Counted from the first letter of the stretch, positions 24,298 through 34,181 are shown. The stretch: DNA of 39,860 nucleotides from JBGPHT01 sp041484525 (GCA_041484525.1 JBGPHT010000064.1:1-39860); one strand, 5' to 3'. The notes: generated by a model from the sequence alone, not told the origin. Program-made: numbers and translations.

Positions 24298-26982
24298 CTA
24301 CTCTTCGCGCAGAGCCACGACGGGGTCGAGGCGGGCCGCTCGGATGGCGGGCGGCACAGCGGCCACACCGCAGGCGAGGAGCATCAGGACCACCGGCAGC
24401 GCCCACGTTGCCAGGTCGCCCGGCTTCACTTCGAAGAGGAACGCGGTGACGAATCGCGACACCGCAATCCCTACGGCGGCGCCGATGGCCAGGCCTACCG
24501 CCGCCATCGCGCCGGCCTGCCGCAGGATCAGCCGCACGGTGGCGGAAGGGCGGGCGCCAAGCGCGAGGCGTATGCCGATCTCTTTCGTGCGGCGGGCCAC
24601 GGAATATGTGAGGACGCCGTACAGCCCTACCCCGGCGAGCACCAGCGCCACCACACCGAAAAATGCGGCGAGCATCGCGATCAGGCGCTCATGCAGCAGC
24701 GTGTTGTCGATCTGGGTGGTTTGCAGGATGGCGCTATCGACGTTGAGATCCGGATCGATGCGGTGAATTTCGCGGCGCAGCGACGGGATCATGGGGGCCG
24801 GATCGCCGGGGGTCCGCACCGCAAGCGACATGCCGGATACGCGGCGCATGGGGAAATAAATGGTGGGCGATACGTCCTCGCGGACGTTGTTGTACTTGAT
24901 GTTCGCGATCACACCGACGATCTGCTGCGGCTGCCAATGCTCCTCGTCGGTGGCGCGCTCGAACTGTTTGCCGAGCGGGCTTTCGCCCGGAAAGTAGCGG
25001 CGCACGAAGGCCTGGTTGACGAGGACGGAAGGGCTCTCACCTGCGTCGCGCGCGTCGAAATCGCGGCCCTCGATCAGGCGGACGCGCATGGTTTCGAGGA
25101 ACCCGGGCGAGATGCCGACGAATCGCGGCCACGGCCTTTCGGGTCCGCGGCCGGGAAATCGCACCGGCGGCGTCATGACAAAACCGAAGTCGCCGGCCAT
25201 CAGGGCGGTCTGCGTGAGGCCGGCCGCCTGCACTCCCGGCGCGCGGCGGAGTGAATCGAGCAACTGCATTTGGGCGAGGCGCTCCTGCGCGGCATCGCGC
25301 CGGACTTTGGATTTGAGATGGTAGATGGCGACGCCGGAACTGGAAAATCCGAGGTCTACACTGGTCAGTTTCTGGAACGACAGCAGCAGCAGGCCGGCCA
25401 CAAACAGCACCATGAAGCTGAAGCCGACTTGCGCGGCGAAGAGAGGCTGCAACACACCCAGTCGCGCGGACTGGCGCCCGCCGGCGCGGATCGCATCGTG
25501 CGGGGAGACGCCCGAGGCGCGTAATGCGGGCGCGATTCCGAACAGGATTACGGTCCCTACGCCGATTGACGCGACGAATAGAATGGTGCGCCAGTCGAGA
25601 CGAAGATCGAGATAGGCGGGGTAGTTCGAGGGCGAGAGGCGATTCACGATGACGGGCGCAGCGTAGCGCGCGAACGCCAACCCGAGCAGGCAGGCCGCGG
25701 CGGCGAGCAGACTGCTCTCGATCAGCAACTGGCGGATGAGCCTCCAGCGGCCGGCGCCCATTGCCATCCGCATCGCCAGCTCACGTTCGCGAGCCGCGGC
25801 CCGCGCCACCAAGAGATTCGCCACGTTCGAGCAGCAGGTCATCAACAGAAGCCCCGCGAAAATAGCGAGGATCCACAGCGACCGCTCGAACTCCTGGCGG
25901 ATGAAGCCGGCGTTGCCGGTCGAGGCCGACTCGAGCGCGAGCGGCGACGCGACGTAGGCGGCGACATGATCGCGCGGCAGAAACGTAGGAGGGATCCGCT
26001 GTACCAGCGCGGCGCGGAATTCGCGGAATGCCGGCAGCAACAGTTGTGCGCAGCGCTGCGGGGTAACTCCAGGTGCGAGCCGGCCCCAGATCTTGAGCCA
26101 GGTCCCGGCAGGGTCGGCCAACGCGCGCGCGTCAACGGCGGCAGGCAGCGGAAGCCACATGTCCACCGACAGGCCGGGGTCGAAGCCGGTGAGGTTTTTC
26201 GGCCCGACGCCCACCACCTGATATTGCTTCCGGTCGAGCGCGAACCAGCGCCCGAGGACCGCCGGGTTGCCGCCGAACCGCCGCATCCAAAAGTTGTAGC
26301 TGAGAACCGCGGCCGAACCGGCAGAGGGCTCGTCGTCGCGTGGCGCGAGCACGCGTCCCAACGCCGGCGGAATGCCGAGCGTGTCGAAGGCCGCGCCCGA
26401 GATCCATTGCGCGCGCACCTTTTCTTCGTCGCCCGAAGTGTCGAACACGGCGGAGTTGAGACCGCCGCCGAACGTGAGGCCGAACAACTCCACCTGGCCG
26501 CGCGCGGCGATGCGCCCCTGCTCGAGCAGCGGGTAGCTGAAGCTATCATCGGCGCCGGGGCGTCCGTCGAACCGCGGCGTCGTGAGGTGCACCAGTGTGG
26601 AAGGGTCGCGGACCGGAAGGGGGCGGAACATCAACGCGTCGATCAGCGTGAATGCGGCGGTACAAGTTCCGATGGCCAGCGTGAGAGAGACGATGGCCGC
26701 CAGCGCGATCGTATGATCCTTGCGCAACATGCGCAGGCCGAAGCGAAGGTCGTGCAGAATGGATTCGAACCAGCCGACGAGCCGGGCATCGCGGCTTTCC
26801 TCGCGAATGTGAAGCCGGTTGCCGAATTGCGAGCGGGCGAGGCGCGCAGCCTCAGCCGGAGTGAAGCCGTCGCGGACGAGATCGGCAATGCGCTGCTCGA
26901 TGTGAAACTGCTGCTCGCCATCCAGATCGCGTTCGAGTTGCCCGGGGTGGAATGTACGGATGAGGCGGGAGAGAAGGGACAT
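24298..26982 (-). CDS. ADOP-type ABC transporter permease 2
   Basis: 894 residues, full length. The N-terminal ADOP region (SLLSRLIRTFHPGQLERDLD, FGNRLHIREESRDARLVGWF) precedes TM1 (AAIVSLTLAIGTCTAAFTLI), a MacB_PCD domain, an FtsX block (LLLMTCCSNVANLLVARAAA, ELAMRMAMGAGRWRLIRQLL), a second periplasmic domain and a last FtsX block (LVLAGVGLYGVLTYSVARRT, EIGIRLALGARPSATV). It ends ARLDPVVALREE. It begins 3 nt after the PadR 2 stop and is followed at 20 nt by the NamZ fusion gene. The substrate is unknown; the neighbours hint at envelope glycan fragments or their regulation. No ATPase gene is near. Confidence 0.92.
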   Translation of the reverse strand: MSLLSRLIRTFHPGQLERDLDGEQQFHIEQRIADLVRDGFTPAEAARLARSQFGNRLHIREESRDARLVGWFESILHDLRFGLRMLRKDHTIALAAIVSLTLAIGTCTAAFTLIDALMFRPLPVRDPSTLVHLTTPRFDGRPGADDSFSYPLLEQGRIAARGQVELFGLTFGGGLNSAVFDTSGDEEKVRAQWISGAAFDTLGIPPALGRVLAPRDDEPSAGSAAVLSYNFWMRRFGGNPAVLGRWFALDRKQYQVVGVGPKNLTGFDPGLSVDMWLPLPAAVDARALADPAGTWLKIWGRLAPGVTPQRCAQLLLPAFREFRAALVQRIPPTFLPRDHVAAYVASPLALESASTGNAGFIRQEFERSLWILAIFAGLLLMTCCSNVANLLVARAAARERELAMRMAMGAGRWRLIRQLLIESSLLAAAACLLGLAFARYAAPVIVNRLSPSNYPAYLDLRLDWRTILFVASIGVGTVILFGIAPALRASGVSPHDAIRAGGRQSARLGVLQPLFAAQVGFSFMVLFVAGLLLLSFQKLTSVDLGFSSSGVAIYHLKSKVRRDAAQERLAQMQLLDSLRRAPGVQAAGLTQTALMAGDFGFVMTPPVRFPGRGPERPWPRFVGISPGFLETMRVRLIEGRDFDARDAGESPSVLVNQAFVRRYFPGESPLGKQFERATDEEHWQPQQIVGVIANIKYNNVREDVSPTIYFPMRRVSGMSLAVRTPGDPAPMIPSLRREIHRIDPDLNVDSAILQTTQIDNTLLHERLIAMLAAFFGVVALVLAGVGLYGVLTYSVARRTKEIGIRLALGARPSATVRLILRQAGAMAAVGLAIGAAVGIAVSRFVTAFLFEVKPGDLATWALPVVLMLLACGVAAVPPAIRAARLDPVVALREE

Positions 26983-26985
26983 GGC

Positions 26986-27315
26986 CTATGCCTTTTGCAG
27001 AACGTGACTTACGGCGGCAGTGACGGAGCGCCAGTGTTGCTCCTCGGTCTCGAGCTGGCGGCGGCCGGCGGCGGTGATCTCGTAGAGGCGCGCGCGCCGC
27101 TTGTTGCCGGTCGTGACCCAGCGGGCCTTGATCCACCCGGCCTCCTCCATGCGGTGCAGGGCGGGATAGAGCGAACCTTCCTCGACGCGAAGGACGTCGT
27201 CGGAGATGCCTTCGATGTGGGCAGTGAGGCCGTACCCGTGAACCGGGCCGCGGCGGGCGAGGATCTTGAGGACCAATAGCGGAAGCGAACCTTGCAGGGC
27301 GTCCTGGCGTGCCAT
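26986..27315 (-). CDS. PadR-family transcriptional regulator 2
   Basis: 109 residues: ALQGSLPLLVLKILARRGPV, HGYGLTAHIEGISDDVLRVE, EGSLYPALHRMEEAGWIKAR, NKRRARLYEITAAGRRQLET form the standard PadR winged helix and dimer arm. It is the first gene of a leftward unit PadR, ADOP 2, beta-lactamase/NamZ, esterase with gaps of 3, 20 and 28 nt. A promoter with a perfect -35 and an operator-like repeat lies directly upstream, so autoregulation of the whole unit is likely. Confidence 0.92.
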   Translation of the reverse strand: MARQDALQGSLPLLVLKILARRGPVHGYGLTAHIEGISDDVLRVEEGSLYPALHRMEEAGWIKARWVTTGNKRRARLYEITAAGRRQLETEEQHWRSVTAAVSHVLQKA

Positions 27316-27371
27316 ACTCAGTTAACTCAGTAAGCAGTCTAAGTATGGAACCGGACGCCGCGGGCTGTCAA
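27313..27371 (-). promoter_or_regulatory. Promoter/operator of PadR-ADOP unit 2
   Basis: Minus strand: -35 TTGACA (27366-27371), an 18-nt spacer, -10 CATACT (27342-27347). CATACT recurs inverted at 27313-27318 over the start codon, and between them lie direct repeats ACTCAGT-TA-ACTCAGT with a central AGTTAACT palindrome. This is a plausible PadR binding site. Confidence 0.55.
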
Positions 27372-27394
27372 CAGAAAAGTAGTTCTACTCGTGC

Positions 27395-27985
27395 TTACGC
27401 CAGCGCGAGTTCTTCGGTGCGGAGCGCCTGCGCCAGAGCCGCGGCGATTTGTTCGAGGGTGCTGCGATCGCTCTCTCGAGCGAGGCGGCCGAATTCGTCA
27501 AAGGCTTCAAAGGCCTTTGCAACCGTAAGCTGGGCCGGGAGCACGGCGACCCCCATCATCTCCAGCAGTTCGCGCAGTCGATGCAACCCGCGCACTCCGC
27601 CGCCCGGACCGGGCGACGTGCTGAGGATGGCCGCAGTCTTTTCGCGGAAGACTTCGAGGAGGCGGTCGCCCGGCTCGGGCCGCGAAATCCAGTCGAGCGT
27701 ATTCTTGAGGAGCGCCGAAAAGGAACCATTGTATTCAGGCGACGCGATGACGAAAGCGTCGTGCGCCCGCACGAGCTCTTTGAACGCCTTGACGCGCTCC
27801 GGCAGCCCGCCGGTGGATTCCAGATCGCCGTCATAAAGCGGCATCGGATAATCGCGCAGATCGGCGAAAGTCACTTCCACACCGGCACTTCGCACGGCCT
27901 CGGCCGCCGCCAGCGCCAGCTTGCAATTCAGCGAATCTTGGCGGACACTGCCCGCGAATACCAGAACTCTTTTATTCCTTGCCAT
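27395..27985 (-). CDS. NADPH-dependent FMN reductase / azoreductase-like flavoprotein
   Basis: 196 residues from ATG 27985; TTG at 28003 is an alternative. Flavodoxin-like fold with the phosphate-binding motif AGSVRQDSLN near the N-terminus, DLRDYPMPLYDGDLE, and the flavin-contact motif SPEYNGSFSALLKNTLDWIS. Family members (ChrR, YieF, WrbA-like) reduce FMN, quinones, azo dyes or chromate with NAD(P)H in the cytosol. It lies 71 nt downstream of the ArgD-like gene on the same strand, and the PadR 2 promoter follows it. The electron acceptor cannot be deduced. Confidence 0.88.
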   Translation of the reverse strand: MARNKRVLVFAGSVRQDSLNCKLALAAAEAVRSAGVEVTFADLRDYPMPLYDGDLESTGGLPERVKAFKELVRAHDAFVIASPEYNGSFSALLKNTLDWISRPEPGDRLLEVFREKTAAILSTSPGPGGGVRGLHRLRELLEMMGVAVLPAQLTVAKAFEAFDEFGRLARESDRSTLEQIAAALAQALRTEELALA

Positions 27986-28056
27986 CAAGCTATTTGATGT
28001 CAAGAAATTTGAAGGGATTCAGTAACCGCACACCGTGCGGGCCAAATCGCCCGAAT

Positions 28057-29277
28057 CTACTTCACTTTCGCAAGCAGCTTACCCAGGATCTTCACGGCCT
28101 GGTCCACTTCCTTCTCCGTCACCAGGTACGTCGGCAGGAAACGCAGCACCGTATCGTGCGTGCAGTTGATGAGCAGGCCTTCGGCCATGGCGTCGAGCAC
28201 TAGTTGCTTGCCCGGCATCGTCAGCTCCATCCCCAGCATCAGGCCGAAGCCGCGGACTTCCTTCACGAAAGAATGTTTAAGCGCCAGATCGTTCAGCACC
28301 ACGTGGAAGTAGCCGCCGACCTGTTGGATATGCGGCAGCAGCTCGTCGAGGATATCGAGGAACTCGAGCCCCACCCGGCAGGCCAGCGGGCCGCCGCCAA
28401 ACGTAGTGCCGTGCATGCCGGGCTTGATCGCAGCCGCGGCCTTTTCGTTCGCCAGGATGAAGCCCAGCGGGATGCCGCAGGCCACCGGCTTCGCCGCCAC
28501 CACCACATCCGGAAGAGTGACGTGGGTCGCGCGCTGATACGCGAAGTAGGTTCCCGGACGGCCGATGCCGCACTGCGTTTCGTCCGCGATCAGAAGCGCG
28601 TTGTGCTGATCGGCGAGGGCGCGCGCGCGGCCGATGAACTCGGGGCTCATCGGATGGATGCCGCCCTCGCCCTGAATCAGTTCCATGATCATGCCGGCGG
28701 TCCGCTCGTTAAATGCGCTTTCGAGCGCGGCCACGTCGTTCGCCGGAATGAACTTCACGCCGGGCATCAGCGGCTCGAAATCCCTGCGGTACTTCTCCTG
28801 CCCGGTGACGGCGAGCGCGCCGAACGTGCGCCCGTGGAACGAATTCTCAAGCGAGATGACCTCGGTCTTTTCGGGATGGATGGCGCGCCCGTGCGCGTGC
28901 ACCATCTTGAGAGCGCCTTCCACAGCCTCGGTGCCGCTGTTGCAGAAAAAGGCGCGCTGCAATCCGCTCATCTCGCAAAGGCGCTTGGCGAGCGGACCTT
29001 GATATGGGTGGTAATAAAGGTTGGAAGAGTGCACCATCAGCCCGGCCTGCTGGCGGATGACTTTCATGATCCGCGGATGCGCGTGCCCCAGCGCGTTCAC
29101 GCCGATGCCGGTGATGAAATCGAGGTAACGCTTCCCATCCAGATCGTAAACGTACGAGCCTTTTCCGCGCGCCAGAACCAGCGGATAGCGGGCGTAATTC
29201 TGCAACAGGTAGTCTCGCTCGAGGTCCATCGTGGCCTGAGCGGAGTTCTCCGCAACGGGGGGAAGGGCGCTTGTCAT
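28057..29277 (-). CDS. argD: Class-III PLP aminotransferase, acetylornithine-aminotransferase-like
   Basis: 406 residues. Signatures: GSYVYDLDGKRYLDFITGIG, LGHAHPRI, FFCNSGTEAVEGALKM, SFHGRTFGALAVTGQEKYR, ADETQCGIGRPG (D232 contacts the PLP pyridine) and the Schiff-base lysine K263 in VVVAAKPVACGIPLGF. ArgD transfers the amino group between N-acetylornithine and 2-oxoglutarate in arginine synthesis and often also serves lysine synthesis. No other arg genes are present, so a different omega-amino substrate (GABA, ornithine) is possible. The ATG abuts the stop of ADOP 3 (TAAATG), suggesting an operon with it. Confidence 0.8.
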   Translation of the reverse strand: MTSALPPVAENSAQATMDLERDYLLQNYARYPLVLARGKGSYVYDLDGKRYLDFITGIGVNALGHAHPRIMKVIRQQAGLMVHSSNLYYHPYQGPLAKRLCEMSGLQRAFFCNSGTEAVEGALKMVHAHGRAIHPEKTEVISLENSFHGRTFGALAVTGQEKYRRDFEPLMPGVKFIPANDVAALESAFNERTAGMIMELIQGEGGIHPMSPEFIGRARALADQHNALLIADETQCGIGRPGTYFAYQRATHVTLPDVVVAAKPVACGIPLGFILANEKAAAAIKPGMHGTTFGGGPLACRVGLEFLDILDELLPHIQQVGGYFHVVLNDLALKHSFVKEVRGFGLMLGMELTMPGKQLVLDAMAEGLLINCTHDTVLRFLPTYLVTEKEVDQAVKILGKLLAKVK

Positions 29278-31705
29278 TTACCCATCATAACCGAGCGCCA
29301 CCAGAGGATCGACATGCGCCGCGCGGCGCGCCGGCAGCCATGCCGCACCCATCGCCGACAGGAACATCACAGCCGCTGCCATGGCGATCGTCCGGAAGTC
29401 CCACGCGGAAACGCCGTACAGCAGGCTGGCGGCGAGCCTTCCCAGCACCAGCGCGATCGGCACCGCGATCGCCACCCCCAAACCCACCACTCCCACGGCC
29501 TCGCGCAGCACCATCCGGATCACGTCGGCAGGCCGCGCTCCCAGCGCCATGCGCACGCCGATCTCGCTCGTCCGCCGCACAGTGTGGAAGGCCATCACGC
29601 CGTACAATCCGACGCAGGCCAGCGCCAGCGCCAGCGCCAACACACCGAGCAATGTCGAGAGTCCCGCGGTCAGCCGCTCTTCCGCCATGGACTCGCGGGC
29701 CTGACCGGCCAGGGTGCGCACGTCGAACAGCATGAGGTCGGGATCGACCTGGGCCACCTGGCGGCGAATCGCCGACGTCAATGCGGCGGGATCGCCCGCT
29801 GCCAATACCTCCACCGTCTTGGCGCGCTGCCAGGCCCCGGCGAATAGCGGCACGAAAAATGTCGGTGCGGCGTCGGAGCGCAGGTCGTCGTACTTGGCAT
29901 CGCGCGTCACTCCGACGATCTCGATCGGCGGCTGATCGTCGCTCCAACGAAAGCGCCGCCCTACCGGCTGCTGGCCCGCGAAGTAGCGGCGCGCCATCGC
30001 CTGGTTGATGACGGCCACGTGCGGCGCCGCGCCCTGGTCGGCGGCAGTGAAACCGCGACCCGCTACCATCGTCATCCCCACGGTCTCGAAGAAAGCTGGC
30101 GAGACCCAGTTCACCAGCAGTTCGCGATCCTCGTCCCGCGGCTGCCCTTCCACTTGGATGTACGCGCCGGCGTGTCCTCCGCCGAGCAACGTTGCGTCAG
30201 AAAGCGATGCCGACCGTACGCCGGGCACGCTCGCGACTGCGTCGAGCACCCCTTGCAAAAGGGCGTAATAGCGCGCATCGCGATACCCGCGCAGCGTGGG
30301 ATCGATGCGAAACATCAGCACACCGTCGCGGCGGAAGCCCGCATCCACCGACGCCAGATTCCGCAGGCTGCGCGCGAACAATCCCGCGCCGATCAACAGC
30401 AGCATCGACAGCGCCACCTGCGCCACCATCAGCGGCTTTCCCACGGATCGACCCGCGGCAGTTCCCTTCCCCTTGAGCGCGTGCGTGAGGTCGAGTCGAG
30501 TGGCGCGTAGCGCGGGCGCGAGTCCGAAGACGAGCCCGGTCACGATCGCCAGCGCCATGGTGAATGCCAGCACGCTGAAGTCGATTGGCGCCTGCATGGG
30601 AAGTTGCAGACGACTCCCGAGGCTGACCGCCGGCATGAGATCCCGCGTCCAAACCGCCAGCAATACGCCGCCGATGCCGCCGAGCGTGGAGAGCATCAGG
30701 GACTCGATCAGCAACTGGCGGATGAGTTGTCCCCGGCCGGCGCCTACCGCCAGTCGGACGGCAATTTCGCGCGTGCGGGCGCTGTTCCGCGCCATCACCA
30801 GGTTGGCCACATTGGCGCAGGCGAGGGCGAGCAGCAGGCCGACCAGCACCATCAACGCCAGCAGCGGTTTGGAAAACTGCAGGCGCAGTTCGGCGACGCC
30901 GTGCGCCGCGGGCACCAGCGCCAGTTTCCTCTCGGAGATCTCCCGCGGCTTGGCGCCCGCCTCTTCGAGCAGTTGCCGGTAAATCGTTTGCATGCCGGCC
31001 TGCGCCGCGGCCTGCGTGATTCCCGGCCGCAGACGACCCATCACAACTGTGCCTAGGCGATTCCGGTTCGCCGTTCGCTGCGGCATGGCCACTCCGATCG
31101 CCTGGTGTGGAATCGTGATGTCCGGCGTCCGGCCCGGCCATATGCCGAAGAATTCGGGCGGCATGACACCCACGATGGTGAAGCTGCCGCCATTGAGACG
31201 TACCGATTTCCCGAGGACGCCGGGCGCGCGTGCGAATCGCTTCTCCCAGAAACCGTAGCCGATCGTCGCCACCGCGCTGCCCGCCGGAGGCAGATCGTCA
31301 GACGGACTGAGCGTCCGCCCCAGAATCGCACCGACGCCCGCGACGTCGTAATACTCGCCCGATACCAGGAGCGCCCGCACCGGCTCCGACTGGCCGTCGA
31401 TCGAGGCATTCCACATCTGGTCGCCGCCGGTGAACGTGCACACGCCCGAGAAAACCTGGTTGCGTGCGCGGATCTGCTCGAAGTCGGCGCGCCCGAACAC
31501 GTCGGACTTCTCGCGGGTCGGATCTTGCAGGAAGAACAGCCGCTCGGGCTCGCGCACCGGTAGCGATTTCAGTAGAACGGAGTTCACCAACCCGAAGATG
31601 GCGGTGTTGGCGCCGGTGCCCAGCGCCAGCGTAAGCACGGCCACGGCGGTGAAGCCCGGGCCGCTTGCGCAGCGCGCGCGCGGCGTACATCAGATCGGCG
31701 AGCAT
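29278..31705 (-). CDS. ADOP/MacB-like permease 3, N-terminal frame break
   Basis: The main frame (29278-31644) encodes MacB_PCD and FtsX blocks (MVLVGLLLALACANVANLVM, EIAVRLAVGAGRGQLIRQ, LACVGLYGVMAFHTVRRTSE) and ends AAHVDPLVALGYDG. Its natural start, ATG 31705 (MLADLMYAARALRKRPG), is in another frame. Removing one G from the GGG run (plus CCC, 31655-31657) joins RPG to FTAVAVLTLALGTGANTAIF and gives 808 residues. So the gene is frameshifted, mis-sequenced or translated with +1 slippage. Unlike permeases 1 and 2 it lacks the roughly 70-residue N-terminal ADOP region and a PadR partner. It runs directly into the aminotransferase gene. Confidence 0.8.
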
Positions 31706-32078
31706 GGGCGATACAACGCACCCCAAGTACCAGTCACTATCCTATTGAAAAAACAAATGATACCCGCGGCCGAGCAGCTTCCTGGTGACCGCTCCTGGGA
31801 CGGCCTGTCGCACTTCGACTCATATACGCTGTAAACCGTTCCCTTTCATACTGCTACACGGTTCCCCGTTCGACCCTCGGATTGCCCCATTCAACCCTGT
31901 TCTGTACCGTACAACCAATAATTTCAACGTTTTAATGGCAATCCATATCCCCCACCCGCTAACCTTCCCTATACTTTGGTGAAGCGTTGCACGACTGTCT
32001 AGGTGGACGGGTGCGTCGCCAGTATTCCGACTGAGTATCGACTGGGAGACCGAGTCAGCAGGAGGGAGTCAGACAAAA
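31706..32078. other. Divergent intergenic region and 5' leader of the radical SAM gene
   Basis: No gene supported. On the plus strand a TATACT (31970-31975) is a plausible -10 without a clear -35, giving a leader of about 95 nt. AGGAGG (32060-32065) lies before ATG 32079. A short-repeat GACTGAGT / GACTGG / GAGTCAG cluster at 32028-32057 may form a weak hairpin. The stretch 31830-31930 is less GC-rich than its surroundings and has GTTCCC repeated. Confidence 0.45.
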
Positions 32079-34181
32079 ATGCACAAGCCTATCAAGTACG
32101 CAGAGAAGGCGTTCAGTTACGCCGCTAATGCGGCCTGGGTGGTTTTCGACAAGCTTAATCAAATCGGCCAGAACCCGGGATTCACACCGAAGTGGTCGGA
32201 CAAGCCGCTGCTGAAGTCCTGGGAAAAAACCAAGCCTCCCCTGGGCTGGCCGCGTGAGACCGACTCGCTGTGTCCGAGGTGCATACCCGAAATCCGCGAG
32301 AAGATTCTCAACGGTGAGACGCCCCTGGACGTTCTGTACAACTCCCGCCCCGGTGAGATCAAGGCGCAGGTGATCGAGCGCGACGGCAAGATCCTGATGG
32401 TGAAAGACTGCCCGGTCCACGGCCACTTCGAGGACGTGATGGCCATCGACCTGGCGTTTTTCAAGCACCTGGAAGATGTTTTCCCCGGCCGCGACATCCG
32501 CGCGCACAACGATTCCACGCTGCACAAGCACGGCTCGAGCACCATCACGCACGGACGCGGCTCGGTGTTGACGGTGGATCTGACGAACCGCTGCAACATG
32601 ATGTGCGACCCCTGCTTCATGGACGCGAATCAAGTTGGCTTCGTCCACGAGCTGACCTGGGACGACATCAAGACGGTGCTCGACAACTCGATCACCATCA
32701 AACCGAAGCGGCAGATGTCGGTGCAGTTCTCGGGCGGCGAGCCGACGATTTCGCCGTACTTCCTGGATGCGTGCAGCTATGCGCGCGAGGTGGGATACAC
32801 CTCGGTGCAGGCGGCGACCAACGGAATCGAGTTCGCCAAGGACCCGGAATTCGCCCGCAAAGCGGCTGACGCCGGCCTGCGCTACGCATACCTGCAGTTC
32901 GACGGTATCGGGAACGCCGCCAACCAGCACCGCAAGGTCGGCAACCTGTTCGACGTGAAACTGCGGGCCATCGAGAATCTGTACTCGAATGGCGTCGACA
33001 TTATCCCGGTCATCACGATCATCAACGGCATCAATAACGAGCAGGTGGGGCGCATCGTCCAGTTCGCGCTCGACAACCCGAAGAAGATTCCGTTCCTGAG
33101 CTTCCAGCCGGTGTCCTTCACCGGCCGCGACGAGGCCGTCACCGACGACCGCCGCGCCGCGCAGCGCTACACGCTCTCCCACCTGGCGCATGACGTCAAG
33201 AACCAGACCGGCCTGGGCGAGCCCGCGCGCGACTGGTTCCCGATCTCGTTCATCTCGACGTTCTCCGATTGGAGCGATCTCTGCCACGGTCCGGAAGCCA
33301 CCTGGGGCCAGTTGAGCTGCGGCTGCCACCCCAACTGCGGCGTGGGTATGGCCGTGATGGTGGACAAGGAAACCAAGGAGTCGGTGCCCTTCACCGCCTT
33401 CGTGAATGCCGACCAGTTGGCGCGCGATGTGGCGCGGGTGAACGACGCGGCGCGCGGCAAGTGGCTCTCAGTGGCCGGCATGGCGCTGGCGCTGGGACGC
33501 AACTACAATCCGTTCATGTCGCCGACACACTTCAAGCTCAGCGACCTGCTGAAGAAGTTCGACAAGACCTTCGGCGCCACCGGCAAGAGCTACGGCAACG
33601 TGGGCAAGAACCGCACGATGGACGACATCGAGCACCGCCGCCGCGACCGCTGGAACTTCCTGTTCATCGCCGGCATGTGGTTCCAGGATCTGTTCAACTA
33701 CGATTTCCGCCGCACCGAGCAGTGCATCATTCCGTACGCCACGCAGGAGGGCGAGATTTCCTTCTGCGCGTACAACACCGGTGTCGGCTGGCGCAACATT
33801 ATCGAGAAGATGCACATGACGGCCACGCTCACGAAGTGGTACGAGGAGAACGGCCGCCACGAGATCTTCGCCGGGGGCAAGAGCGTTCCGCTCAACAGTC
33901 ACGACCACTCGCTGGTATTGCGCGAGGACATCGTGACCATGGAAGAGCAGCACGATCTGGACCGCCTCGGTATTGCCAAGAACGCCGGCGAAGAGAAGAC
34001 GCGCGCCCGCGACGCCAAGCTCAAAGAGTCGCAGGAGAACGAGCGCATGATGAAGCTCTATCGCGAACACGTGCTGAAGGAACAGCCCGGCCCCGAGCTG
34101 GTGCAGATTGCCAGCATCCAGCCCGCACCTGCCGTGAAACCGGTGGAAGTCCAGGAAGAAGTCGGGAGCTTCGGCGACTAA
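32079..34181 (+). CDS. Radical SAM enzyme resembling tetraether/membrane-spanning lipid synthase (Tes/MSS, MJ0619-like)
   Basis: 700 residues. The N-terminal zinc/iron-binding-like part has C65-PRC68 and C111-PVHG (CxxC ... CPxHG, as in MJ0619/Tes). The radical SAM cluster motif is C172-x3-C176-x2-C179 (RCNMMCDPCFMDAN), with SGGEPT at 218-223. The C-terminal half adds C402, C414/C416/C420 and FNYDFRRTEQC549 ... EISFC563AYNTG, a pattern I associate with Tes-type proteins that hold several auxiliary metal sites. Archaeal Tes joins lipid tails by C-C coupling, and bacterial relatives are linked to membrane-spanning iso-diabolic-type lipids known from Acidobacteriota. Function here is inferred from motifs only. 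The last 70 residues are charged and helical. The gene stands alone and ends at a strong terminator. Confidence 0.7.
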   Translation: MHKPIKYAEKAFSYAANAAWVVFDKLNQIGQNPGFTPKWSDKPLLKSWEKTKPPLGWPRETDSLCPRCIPEIREKILNGETPLDVLYNSRPGEIKAQVIERDGKILMVKDCPVHGHFEDVMAIDLAFFKHLEDVFPGRDIRAHNDSTLHKHGSSTITHGRGSVLTVDLTNRCNMMCDPCFMDANQVGFVHELTWDDIKTVLDNSITIKPKRQMSVQFSGGEPTISPYFLDACSYAREVGYTSVQAATNGIEFAKDPEFARKAADAGLRYAYLQFDGIGNAANQHRKVGNLFDVKLRAIENLYSNGVDIIPVITIINGINNEQVGRIVQFALDNPKKIPFLSFQPVSFTGRDEAVTDDRRAAQRYTLSHLAHDVKNQTGLGEPARDWFPISFISTFSDWSDLCHGPEATWGQLSCGCHPNCGVGMAVMVDKETKESVPFTAFVNADQLARDVARVNDAARGKWLSVAGMALALGRNYNPFMSPTHFKLSDLLKKFDKTFGATGKSYGNVGKNRTMDDIEHRRRDRWNFLFIAGMWFQDLFNYDFRRTEQCIIPYATQEGEISFCAYNTGVGWRNIIEKMHMTATLTKWYEENGRHEIFAGGKSVPLNSHDHSLVLREDIVTMEEQHDLDRLGIAKNAGEEKTRARDAKLKESQENERMMKLYREHVLKEQPGPELVQIASIQPAPAVKPVEVQEEVGSFGD

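Noticed and set aside
28204..29847. 547-codon plus-strand frame across the aminotransferase and ADOP 3 genes
   Set aside because: Spans two well-supported minus genes and encodes no family; codon-bias artefact.
31785..31982. 65-codon plus ORF before the radical SAM gene
   Set aside because: No Shine-Dalgarno, no family, low-complexity content in a region with promoter-like sequence.
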